A DNA stretch of 64,000 bases from contig NZ_VWWL01000011.1 in NCBI RefSeq assembly GCF_011752995.1, positions 124,001-188,000 of the forward strand, given 5' to 3'. The stretch comes from Burkholderia sp. Ax-1724. Lineage in GTDB: Bacteria; Pseudomonadota; Gammaproteobacteria; Burkholderiales; Burkholderiaceae. A program made the position numbers and the translations under genes. Numbering within the stretch: position 1 is the first letter of the stretch; each line of letters starts with the position of its first letter. Shown piece after piece: positions 18,054 through 26,008 of this stretch. The notes beneath the pieces were generated by a model. That model had not been told where the DNA came from. It did not search any database and saw nothing but the letters and a program-made list of their open reading frames with translations.

Positions 18054-18899
18054 ATGGCATACGGATTGGGTGTTAAACGGGCGGGAATGCTGGCCTGCAT
18101 CGCGGCATTGACGATGTCGATCGCACCGGCACAGGCCGAGACCCTGCACACCGGGGTTGACGACACCTATGCCCCGCTCGTTTTTCGCAACTTGCAAGGT
18201 CAGCTCGAAGGATTCTCGATCGATCTGGGGCACGCGCTGGAAAAAGAACTGGGCGATAAGATAGAGGTTGAAGGCACGCAGTTTTCGGCGCTGATTCCCG
18301 CACTCAACGCAAAGAAGTACGACTTCATCCTCGGGGCCGTCACCGCCACGCCTGAACGTGCCAACGCGATGCTGTTCTCGGAGCCCTATCTGGATTCCGA
18401 CTACCTGGTGCTGCAAAAGAAAGGCGCGACGCCGATCACCTCGCTGGCACAACTGAAGGGTATGCGGCTGGCGGTCAATCGGGGATCGCCATACGAGCAA
18501 TGGTCGCAGGAGAACCATGCGAAATATGGTTTTGAATTCAACGTTTTCCCGACCAATGCCGATGCGATTCAGGCGGTGGTCTCGGGCAGAGCCGATGCAA
18601 ACATGGCGGGCGTGCCCGCGCAGGCATGGGCGGCCAAACACAATCCCCAGCTTCAATCGACGCTTCTCATCAAGACCGGACAAGCCTGGGCCTTCGCATT
18701 TCGCAAGGACGATGCCGCGCGCCGCAATCAGATCTCGAATGCATTGAAGTGCCTCAAACAAAAAGGCATCGTGGCTCAAATCGCGGTCAAATGGCTGGGC
18801 TTTGCACCGGACACGACGAAAAACGTGTACCCAGGAGAAGGGATTCCGAATATGCCCGGCTACGACGCCACGCCGGTCAAGCTATCCTGCGCCAAGTAG
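18054..18899 (+). CDS. Polar amino acid-type ABC transporter periplasmic binding protein
   Basis: A 281-residue SBP_bac_3 family binding protein with a Sec signal peptide (hydrophobic core LACIAALTMSIAPA, cleavage near AQA/ETL). Typical blocks are VDDTYAPLVFRNLQGQLEGFSIDLG, KYDFILGAVTATPER and ADANMAGVPAQAW. A strong GAGGAG ribosome-binding site precedes the ATG. It lies 67 bp after the hydantoinase gene and 9 bp before the ATPase gene. The ligand is probably the operon substrate, a cyclic amide or ureide with amino-acid-like groups, or an amino acid; this is inferred from context. Confidence 0.9.
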   Translation: MAYGLGVKRAGMLACIAALTMSIAPAQAETLHTGVDDTYAPLVFRNLQGQLEGFSIDLGHALEKELGDKIEVEGTQFSALIPALNAKKYDFILGAVTATPERANAMLFSEPYLDSDYLVLQKKGATPITSLAQLKGMRLAVNRGSPYEQWSQENHAKYGFEFNVFPTNADAIQAVVSGRADANMAGVPAQAWAAKHNPQLQSTLLIKTGQAWAFAFRKDDAARRNQISNALKCLKQKGIVAQIAVKWLGFAPDTTKNVYPGEGIPNMPGYDATPVKLSCAK

Positions 18900-18908
18900 A
18901 GGTATTTC

Positions 18909-19664
18909 ATGCTGAACAACGCCTCGCAGCCCATCCTGAGCATCCGCGATCTTCACAAGTCGTATGGCGACAACCCTGTGCTCAAGGGAATCAATCTCGA
19001 CATTCGCGCCGGAGAACTGGTGTTCATCATTGGGCCGTCCGGCTCCGGGAAGAGCAGCCTTCTGCGATGCTGCAACGTGCTGGAGCATGTGAGTTCGGGC
19101 AGCATTCACTTCGACGGCCAGGACATCACACGTCCTCGCACCGACCTGAATGCAGTCAGACAGAAGATCGGAATGGTTTTTCAGCATTTCAATCTCTATC
19201 CTCACATGACGGTACTGAGCAACATCATGCTCGCCTTGCGCAAGGTGCAGAAGCTGCCTAAAGCGGCCGCGGAACAGCGTGCGCTGGAAGCGTTGTCTCA
19301 GGTCAACATGCTGGAGCGCGCCAGCTACTATCCCGATCAGCTCTCGGGCGGGCAGCAGCAACGCGTCGGGATTGCGCGCTCGATTGCGTTGCATCCCAAG
19401 ATCGTGCTGTTCGACGAACCCACCAGCGCGCTCGATCCGGAACTGGTCAGCAGCGTGCTGGAAGCCATGCGCAAGCTCAAGACCATGGGCATGACGATGA
19501 TCGTGGTCAGCCATGAGATGGGCTTCGCCAGGGCGGCGGCCGACCGGGTCGTGTTCATGGACGGCGGCGTCGTGCTGGAGCAAGGTACACCGCAACAGAT
19601 CTTCGAGCAGCCGCGGCATGAGCGCACCCAGGCCTTTATATCGAGCGTGACATCGCGGCATTGA
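18909..19664 (+). CDS. Polar amino acid-type ABC transporter ATP-binding protein (GlnQ family)
   Basis: A 251-residue single ATPase domain: Walker A GPSGSGKSS, Q-loop FQHFNLYPHMTVLSN, signature LSGGQQQRVGIARS, Walker B VLFDEPTSALDPE and H-loop VVSHEMGFA. The near-invariant amino-acid-transporter sequence makes the class clear. It energises the importer formed with the binding protein upstream and the two permeases downstream. Confidence 0.93.
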   Translation: MLNNASQPILSIRDLHKSYGDNPVLKGINLDIRAGELVFIIGPSGSGKSSLLRCCNVLEHVSSGSIHFDGQDITRPRTDLNAVRQKIGMVFQHFNLYPHMTVLSNIMLALRKVQKLPKAAAEQRALEALSQVNMLERASYYPDQLSGGQQQRVGIARSIALHPKIVLFDEPTSALDPELVSSVLEAMRKLKTMGMTMIVVSHEMGFARAAADRVVFMDGGVVLEQGTPQQIFEQPRHERTQAFISSVTSRH

Positions 19665-19701
19665 TGTCCGTTCAGGTTTCGATTCCGGCTTTGAGACACC
19701 G

Positions 19702-20370
19702 ATGAATATTCAAGGGCTGATATTTACGTTCTTAAATCCCGACGTGATCGGGAAATACTACCTTTTCATACTGTCCGGCATGTGGGTCACGGTGAAGGTG
19801 GGCGTTGCGGTGGTCGCTACGGGCCTCACCATCGGGTTCCTGCTTGCATTCATGCGGGCTGCCGGCGTGCGCGCGGTCAATGTCGCCATCATCGTATTCG
19901 CCGATGTGCTTCGCTCGCTCCCGCCGCTCGTCGGCATCATTCTGCTGTTCTTTGCGTTCCCGTACATCGGCATATCCATGTCCGCGTTCGCGGCCACCTG
20001 GTTGGCGCTATCGCTCGTTCTGGCTGCCTTTGCCGAAGAAATCTTCTGGGCGGGATTGCGCGCAACCCCCAAGGGATTGATGGAAGCGGGCCGCTCGACC
20101 GGAATGAGCTGGATGCAGACGATGTGGTATGTCGTATGGCCGCACGCGCTGAAACTCACGGTACCGCCTTTGACCAATCGGGTCATCGCCATCGTCAAGG
20201 GAACGGCGCTGGGAGCGGTGGTCGGTCTTGCCGAGGTACTCAACAATGCGCAGTCCGCGACCAGCAGCGCGGGCAATGCGACTCCGTTGATGATGTGCGC
20301 CATCGGCAGCCTCGCGATCTTCTTGCCCGTGGTACTGGTCGGCCGCTATCTGGAACGGCGCTTCCGCTGA
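19702..20370 (+). CDS. Amino acid-type ABC transporter permease (first)
   Basis: A 222-residue permease of the His/Glu/Gln family with four to five membrane helices. The EAA loop is visible (GLMEAGRSTGMSWMQTMWYV), as is the family segment FADVLRSLPPLVGIILLFF. Two permeases of this type usually form a heterodimer; the second follows 16 bp downstream. Confidence 0.9.
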   Translation: MNIQGLIFTFLNPDVIGKYYLFILSGMWVTVKVGVAVVATGLTIGFLLAFMRAAGVRAVNVAIIVFADVLRSLPPLVGIILLFFAFPYIGISMSAFAATWLALSLVLAAFAEEIFWAGLRATPKGLMEAGRSTGMSWMQTMWYVVWPHALKLTVPPLTNRVIAIVKGTALGAVVGLAEVLNNAQSATSSAGNATPLMMCAIGSLAIFLPVVLVGRYLERRFR

Positions 20371-20386
20371 ATAGACGAGGAACCCC

Positions 20387-21064
20387 ATGCAGGGAATTCT
20401 GGACAATTTTTTCAATCTGGACATCTATCGCAGCGTCGCTCCGATATTGCTGCAGGGACTCTGGATGACAGTGCTCCTGTCGATTCTGGTGATTCCATTT
20501 GGCCTGATCTCCGGGCTCGGAGTGGCGGTTCTATATACGAATGCCAGGAACCCGCTACTGCGCGCCGTACTGGTGGTCTATATCGACATCTTCCGATCCA
20601 TTCCGCCACTCGTGCTGCTGATGGTCATCTACTTCGGGCTTCCCTTCCTCAACCTCAATATCCCGAAGATCGTCGCGGTCGTGCTGTGCTTCACATTGAA
20701 CAACTCCTGCTATTACGGTGAGGTATTTCGCGCCGGGCTCGAATCGCTCCCCAAGGGACAAGTCGAGGCCGCCCGCTCCACGGGGCTCTCTTTCATGCAG
20801 GCGCTCTTCTATGTGCAGATTCCGCAGGCGGTGCGCAATGTAATGCCGGATCTGGTCAGCAATTCACTCGAAATCATCAAGCTCACAACGATCGCGAGCG
20901 CAGTCGCGCTGCCCGAGCTATTGCAGGTCGCCCAAAATGCGCAGGCTTTGCTTTACAACCCGTCGCCGATTATTTTGGCCGCCCTGTTGTATCTGCTGCT
21001 GTTGATCCCGCTGGTTCGCCTTATCAGCCGACTGGAACGCAGAAGAATGGCGAATCGTCATTGA
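20387..21064 (+). CDS. Amino acid-type ABC transporter permease (second)
   Basis: A 225-residue permease paralogous to its upstream neighbour. It has the family segment YIDIFRSIPPLVLLMVIYFG, an EAA loop (GQVEAARSTGLSFMQALFYV) and about five hydrophobic helices. It completes the importer (binding protein, ATPase, two permeases) and is followed 28 bp later by the deacetylase-like gene. Confidence 0.9.
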   Translation: MQGILDNFFNLDIYRSVAPILLQGLWMTVLLSILVIPFGLISGLGVAVLYTNARNPLLRAVLVVYIDIFRSIPPLVLLMVIYFGLPFLNLNIPKIVAVVLCFTLNNSCYYGEVFRAGLESLPKGQVEAARSTGLSFMQALFYVQIPQAVRNVMPDLVSNSLEIIKLTTIASAVALPELLQVAQNAQALLYNPSPIILAALLYLLLLIPLVRLISRLERRRMANRH

Positions 21065-21092
21065 TCAATGAACTACGGCTACCCAATCACTT

Positions 21093-21986
21093 ATGCAACT
21101 GCCACACCATAATCGTTACAGCTACTCGCCCATTGTCGAACGCCAGAACTATTCATGGCCCGAGGGGAAACGACTGGCATTCTATATCGGCCTGAATATC
21201 GAGCACTTCGCATTCGGAACGGGCCTCAGCCATTCGCTTTCTACGCCATTGCCTGGCCTCGACCATCGAGCCTTCACATGGTGCGATTACGGAAACCGGA
21301 TCGGCGTATGGCGCATTTTCAAGTTACTCGACGAATTGGGTTTGCCGGCATGCCATCTGATGAACACCGCGGTTTTCGACTATGCACCACAAATTGTCGA
21401 AGCGATCAGGACTCGCGGTGACGAGATCATCGGACACGGACGAACCAATTCGGAGCGTCAGGGGCAGATGTGGGAGCAGGACGAAATCAGGCTCCTGCAA
21501 CATGTGCGCGAGCAGATTCAGCACCACGCGAAGCAGGAAGTCCGAGGCTGGATGAGTCCATGGATGTCGGTCAGCCACCAGACGCCCGATCTGTTACGCG
21601 AAAGCGGCTACAAGTTCCTGATGGACTGGCCCGGTGACGATCAGCCGATCTGGATGCAAACGCGCTCGGGCCCGATTCTGTCGCTACCGTATCCGTTTGA
21701 AATCAACGACTCGCCCCAGGTACTGGTCCGTCACCACTCCGCTGAGGAGTTCGAGCGCATGATCGTCGATCAGTTCGAGGAAATGCTTGAACAATCGGAA
21801 GAGCATCCGTTGGTATGTGGCGTCGCCTTGCACACCATGATTGTCGGCCAGCCGTATCGATTACGCGCAATCAAACGAGCTTTGAAATACATCGTCAATC
21901 ATGCGAATCGCGACAAAGTATGGTTCACGCGGCCGGGAGAAATTTATGACCACGTCGCAAGACTACCCTCGGGCGTCGTCGTCTGA
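21093..21986 (+). CDS. Polysaccharide deacetylase-fold hydrolase (PuuE-like)
   Basis: A 297-residue NodB-fold protein without signal peptide, hence cytoplasmic. Family features are the N-terminal strand YIGLNIEHFAFG, GDEIIGHGRTNS, GWMSPWMSVSHQTPDLLRESGY and the C-terminal TRPGEIYDHVARLP. This subgroup includes PuuE-type allantoinases, which open a cyclic ureide ring rather than act on sugars. Being last in an operon with hydantoinase, amidase and an ABC importer supports a second cyclic-ureide or amide hydrolase rather than a cell-wall enzyme. The canonical N-terminal Asp-Asp pair is not obvious, so the metal site needs checking. Confidence 0.78.
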   Translation: MQLPHHNRYSYSPIVERQNYSWPEGKRLAFYIGLNIEHFAFGTGLSHSLSTPLPGLDHRAFTWCDYGNRIGVWRIFKLLDELGLPACHLMNTAVFDYAPQIVEAIRTRGDEIIGHGRTNSERQGQMWEQDEIRLLQHVREQIQHHAKQEVRGWMSPWMSVSHQTPDLLRESGYKFLMDWPGDDQPIWMQTRSGPILSLPYPFEINDSPQVLVRHHSAEEFERMIVDQFEEMLEQSEEHPLVCGVALHTMIVGQPYRLRAIKRALKYIVNHANRDKVWFTRPGEIYDHVARLPSGVVV

Positions 21987-22080
21987 TTCAACGGGTCTTT
22001 GAACGGGGAGCGTGCAGCAGATAGCTGCGGAAGAAGAACTGCTAGTAGCCCGCAGCGCGGCTGGCTACGGAACATGACTT

Positions 22081-22165
22081 TGGTGCCGACGGCGAGACTC
22101 GAACTCGCACAGCTTTCGCCACTACCCCCTCAAGATAGCGTGTCTACCAATTTCACCACGTCGGC
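22081..22165 (-). tRNA. tRNA-Leu (anticodon GAG)
   Basis: An 85-nt class II tRNA with a 7-bp acceptor stem (GCCGACG/CGTCGGC), discriminator A and encoded CCA. The D arm is TGGTGAAATTGGTAGACA and the anticodon stem CTATC/GGTAG encloses loop TTGAGGG (anticodon GAG). It has a variable arm, and the T arm contains GTTCGAGTC. It reads CUC/CUU leucine codons. Confidence 0.95.
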
Positions 22166-22230
22166 ACTGCATACAACTCGGGACGCACTGGACCCTTTAC
22201 CGCTGACAGCCCCGTCAGCCAAGGCCTAGA

Positions 22231-22268
22231 CAGCGCTTTGAGTGCGTCTACCCCTTCGCCACCTGGGC
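22231..22268 (-). pseudogene. tRNA-Leu-like 5' fragment in the tRNA leader
   Basis: On the minus strand this reads GCCCAGGTGGCGAAGGGGTA then GACGCAC. It matches the acceptor 5' strand and D arm of a bacterial tRNA-Leu, with about five D-loop bases missing and no complementary 3' acceptor strand. It lies just downstream of the predicted promoter and 66 bp before tRNA-Leu(GAG), so it would be transcribed in the same precursor. It is either a decayed tRNA or a conserved structured leader. Confidence 0.5.
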
Positions 22269-22279
22269 AGAGGGGCGCC

Positions 22280-22307
22280 ATTGTAGCAACAAAATTATTT
22301 TTTTGAA
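22280..22307 (-). promoter_or_regulatory. Promoter of the tRNA-Leu transcript
   Basis: On the minus strand TTCAAA, 16 bp and then TACAAT. An AT-rich spacer and a GC-rich start region just downstream fit a stable-RNA promoter. Transcription would begin near 22273. Confidence 0.5.
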
Positions 22308-22397
22308 GCCCCTATGCGGAGATTTTTCAAAAACAGATCCGAAGCCAGCTGGATGTCCCGAGGCGCGATGCCCGATGTAAGAACGGTTTAGTATTGA

Positions 22398-23105
<708 letters not shown>

Positions 23106-23562
23106 AGAACGAATAGCAACATTATCGTAAAGACGCCCATTCACCACGCCCCCTATCCTATTCTCATCAATACGGCTCCAATGCCAATGGTGGTGCAATT
23201 TCAACGCCACCATTCAAATCAATTCAATTGATCCGGAAGCACGCGAATAGATCGCGCGCCCACGAGCACTCGACCCACTCCGTCTATCAGCATGGCCGTA
23301 TTGCGTCGCACCATCGCACGTATATCGATGTCATTGCATAGAACCGATTTTTTTCATAATTCACATTCCGCATGAAAAATTCACAATCTTTTATGCAATG
23401 CAAAAAGCAATGACGTCCAGATAGCCGACCCTAAACAGATTATTTACGCTACAGTACATGGGCAATCAATAAGATCATCAGCCATCCCAACCATTCTCCA
23501 GTTTCTTATTCCGCGCGTTCAACGTGAGGTGCGAAACCTGGACTAGCTGAAGATATTGCGCC
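23106..23562. other. Intergenic region, AT-richer than its surroundings
   Basis: No credible gene in these 457 bp. The middle part (about 23330-23480) is distinctly AT-rich, with short repeats around TGCAATGCAAAAAGCAATG, and probably holds the promoter of the oxidase operon that starts at 23563. I see no clear FNR-type palindrome. Confidence 0.5.
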
Positions 23563-24288
23563 ATGCCATATTTTCTGGTCGCCTATTGTGGCCCCGCCGC
23601 TGTCCCCGGCAGCGTGTGGCTACGCTGGAATACGGACCCGCTGTTGCTCGTGGCACTCGCCGCGCTCGCCTTCGTGGTGGCGAGCGGCCGCTCCGACAAT
23701 GCACGCGCGGCCTGGGCGGCCATTGCGCTGATGGTCGTCGTATTCGTCTCGCCGCTATGCGCGCTGTCGTCGGCCTTGTTCTCGGCGCGCGTCACTCACC
23801 ACATCATTCTGATCGCGGCTATTGCGCCGCTGCTCGCCCTCGCGTTTCCATTGCCGCGCCTCGCCTGTCCACCGCTCGTGCCGGTAGTCGCCGCGCATGC
23901 GGTGTTCATCTGGCTCTGGCATGCACCCGGCCCCTATGCGTGGGGGCTCTCCACGGTGCCGGCCTACTGGCTCATGCAACTCACGCTGCTCGGCAGCGCA
24001 TGGTTCATGTGGCGCAGCATCTTCTCGCCATCGGTGCCGACCGGCGCGGCACTGATGGCGCTTGTCGCGACGATAGGACATATGGGCCTGCTCGGCGCAT
24101 TGATCGTGTTCGCGCCGGTGCCGCTCTATGTCGCGCACTTCGCAACCACGGCCGCATGGGGGCTCACGCCGCTCGCCGACCAGCAACTCGCAGGACTGCT
24201 GATGTGGGTACTCGGAATGATCCCCTACTTCATCGCGGGACTTCGGCTTGCCTGGTCCAGCCTGCACGTCAGAGAGCCCGCACTGTGA
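23563..24288 (+). CDS. ctaG: Cytochrome c oxidase assembly factor, CtaG (caa3_CtaG) family
   Basis: A 241-residue integral membrane protein with about seven hydrophobic segments. The conserved family blocks are visible: SALFSARVTHHIILIAAIAP, the WLWHAPGPYAW motif and ATIGHMGLLGALIVFAP. Members are thought to help copper insertion into oxidases. It is first in the operon; the downstream CopD-like gene overlaps it by 4 bp (GTGA), and the oxidase subunits follow. The short N-terminal MPYFLVAYCGPAAVPGS is atypical but contiguous. Confidence 0.85.
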   Translation: MPYFLVAYCGPAAVPGSVWLRWNTDPLLLVALAALAFVVASGRSDNARAAWAAIALMVVVFVSPLCALSSALFSARVTHHIILIAAIAPLLALAFPLPRLACPPLVPVVAAHAVFIWLWHAPGPYAWGLSTVPAYWLMQLTLLGSAWFMWRSIFSPSVPTGAALMALVATIGHMGLLGALIVFAPVPLYVAHFATTAAWGLTPLADQQLAGLLMWVLGMIPYFIAGLRLAWSSLHVREPAL

Positions 24289-24797
24289 CGACCCTTCTGA
24301 AATTCATTCATCTCGCCGCGATTGCGCTATGGTCGGGCGGCCTGATCGTGTTGCCGTTCCTGTTCTGGCAACGCGGCGCGCAAACGGAAGGCACCGAGCT
24401 CGATCGCCTGCACCGCATCACGCGCATGGTCTATGTGGAACTGACTTCGCCTGCCGCCTTCGTCGCGATTGCGAGCGGCACAGCGTTGATTTTTCTGCAG
24501 GCCACCTTCGTCGAATGGTTCTCGCTGAAGATGGTGCTGGTCGGCATCATGGCGATGCTGCACGTCGTGGCCGGCCTCGTGCTGCATGACGTGTTTCTGC
24601 CCGACGGCCGTTTCAGCCGCGCATCGTTGATCGTGCTGAGCGTCGCGTACGTGGTCGTGATCGTCGCGATCATCTGGATCGTGCTGGCCAAGCCGCACAT
24701 CGACTCGAACCTGCTTGCCCCGCATCTGTTCGAGCCCGGCGGACTTGGCCGCTGGCTGCATCACTCCTTCGGCGAAACCAGAATACCCACGCCATGA
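24285..24797 (+). CDS. CopD-like integral membrane protein
   Basis: A 170-residue membrane protein with four helices, starting at GTG 24285 in a GTGA overlap with the CtaG-like gene. The segment KFIHLAAIALWSGGLIVLPF resembles the CopD copper-transport domain, including the conserved helix-1 His. It likely supplies or handles copper for the oxidase. Its last 37 bp overlap the tail of the convergent DUF2231 gene. Confidence 0.75.
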   Translation: MTTLLKFIHLAAIALWSGGLIVLPFLFWQRGAQTEGTELDRLHRITRMVYVELTSPAAFVAIASGTALIFLQATFVEWFSLKMVLVGIMAMLHVVAGLVLHDVFLPDGRFSRASLIVLSVAYVVVIVAIIWIVLAKPHIDSNLLAPHLFEPGGLGRWLHHSFGETRIPTP

Positions 24798-25273
24798 TCG
24801 AACACGAGCTTGCCCCCATGCCAGCCGGCGAAGCCCGTCATCACCGAGGCGAGCACCGACAGCGCGAGACCATGCGGCAGGATCTGCTCGGGGTAGAACA
24901 GCCGCACGCCCCAGTTCGCGCCCGCGATTGCGACGAGCGTCATCGCGGCGACCGCGTGCGACCAGCTCGCTTCCCTGAGACGGATGCCGCGCACGAGCAA
25001 CAACTCGGCCGTGCCGACGAAGCTCGCGGCCACGCCGCTCCAGAATGCGAAGCCAGCCGCCCACAAACCGGCACGCACCCAGAACGGATCGCCCGTCCAC
25101 CAGTAGAGCACGTCGACGCCCAGCGTCGCGACGACGAACGCGATCGGGAAATGCACCATCATCACGTGGATAGGATGACCGACGAGTGCAACGGCCGAGC
25201 CCGCATCGAGCCGCAACAGTTCCAGCAGGACTTCGCTTCTGCTTTCGGATCCGGAATTGCCTTGTTTTGCCAT
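24761..25273 (-). CDS. DUF2231 membrane protein
   Basis: A 170-residue protein with four hydrophobic helices and the DUF2231 hallmark GHPIHVMMVHFPIAFVVATL, whose conserved His residues could bind heme or metal. The start at 25273 (MAKQGNSGSES) has AGGAA 8 nt upstream. It lies inside the oxidase cluster but on the opposite strand, between the CopD-like gene (tails overlapping by 37 bp) and coxB (22 bp divergent), so it must share a very compact divergent promoter with coxB. Confidence 0.8.
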   Translation of the reverse strand: MAKQGNSGSESRSEVLLELLRLDAGSAVALVGHPIHVMMVHFPIAFVVATLGVDVLYWWTGDPFWVRAGLWAAGFAFWSGVAASFVGTAELLLVRGIRLREASWSHAVAAMTLVAIAGANWGVRLFYPEQILPHGLALSVLASVMTGFAGWHGGKLVFDHGVGILVSPKE

Positions 25274-25294
25274 GATGAAAGTTCCTCGCGTCGA

Positions 25295-26008
25295 ATGCTT
25301 AATCGTGCGAACTATCATAGCCGTTTGCGGTTGATGGTCCAAGCGGGATTGATCGCGGCGTTATGCGGCTGCGCCGGTCCGCTGTCGACGCTCGAACCCT
25401 CCGGTCCCGCGGCGGCGTCCATCGCCGGACTATGGTGGGTCATGCTGGCAGGCTCGGCGCTGCTGTTCGCGCTGGTGCTCGTGCTGTTCTACCTCGTGAT
25501 CCGTCATCCGGGCTGGGGCTCGCGCGTGTCGCCCGCGCGCTGGATCGTGCTCGGCGGCCTCGTGCTGCCCGCCGTGGTTCTGCTGCCGCTGATCGGCTAT
25601 GCGCTCTATGCGGGCGAACTGCTGCTGCCGTTGCGCGCGCATGCGCCCATGCGCATCGAAGCGATCGCGCAGCAATGGCGCTGGACCTTCCGCTATCCGG
25701 ACGAAGGCAACGTCGAAACCGAGAACGTGCTGCATCTGCCGGCGGGCACGCCGGTCGATATCGTCGTCACGAGCCGGGACGTCGTGCACGCGTTCTGGAT
25801 TCCGCGCTTCGCCGGCAAGATCGACGCGCTGCCCGGTCATGAAAACCGCCTGCGCATCGAAGCCGATCAGCCGGGCGAGTACTCCGGACAATGCAACGAG
25901 TTTTGCGGCATCGGCCACGCGGGCATGCATTTCAGCGTGATCGTCGATCGTTCCGAAGACTTTTCCGCCGCCGTCAGAAGCGCCGCCACCGGGGAGATAA
26001 GGAAATGA
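25295..26008 (+). CDS. coxB: Cytochrome c oxidase subunit II (lipoprotein form, no fused cytochrome c)
   Basis: A 237-residue subunit II. A signal segment ends in LCGC (C26), a likely lipoprotein site, followed by two membrane helices and the periplasmic CuA domain. The CuA ligands are complete: H165 (DVVHAFW), C200, C204 and H208 in QCNEFCGIGHAGMHF, and M211. The aromatic WRWTFRYP patch for electron entry is present. There is no C-terminal cytochrome c domain, so it is not a caa3 subunit II in the strict sense. Its stop overlaps the next start by 4 bp (ATGA). An alternative start at residue 14 (MVQAGL) is possible. Confidence 0.9.
   Translation: MLNRANYHSRLRLMVQAGLIAALCGCAGPLSTLEPSGPAAASIAGLWWVMLAGSALLFALVLVLFYLVIRHPGWGSRVSPARWIVLGGLVLPAVVLLPLIGYALYAGELLLPLRAHAPMRIEAIAQQWRWTFRYPDEGNVETENVLHLPAGTPVDIVVTSRDVVHAFWIPRFAGKIDALPGHENRLRIEADQPGEYSGQCNEFCGIGHAGMHFSVIVDRSEDFSAAVRSAATGEIRK

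Noticed and set aside
22081..22165. tRNA-Leu as an attachment site of an integrated island
   Set aside because: I saw no integrase gene next to it and noticed no repeat of the tRNA 3' end elsewhere in the window.
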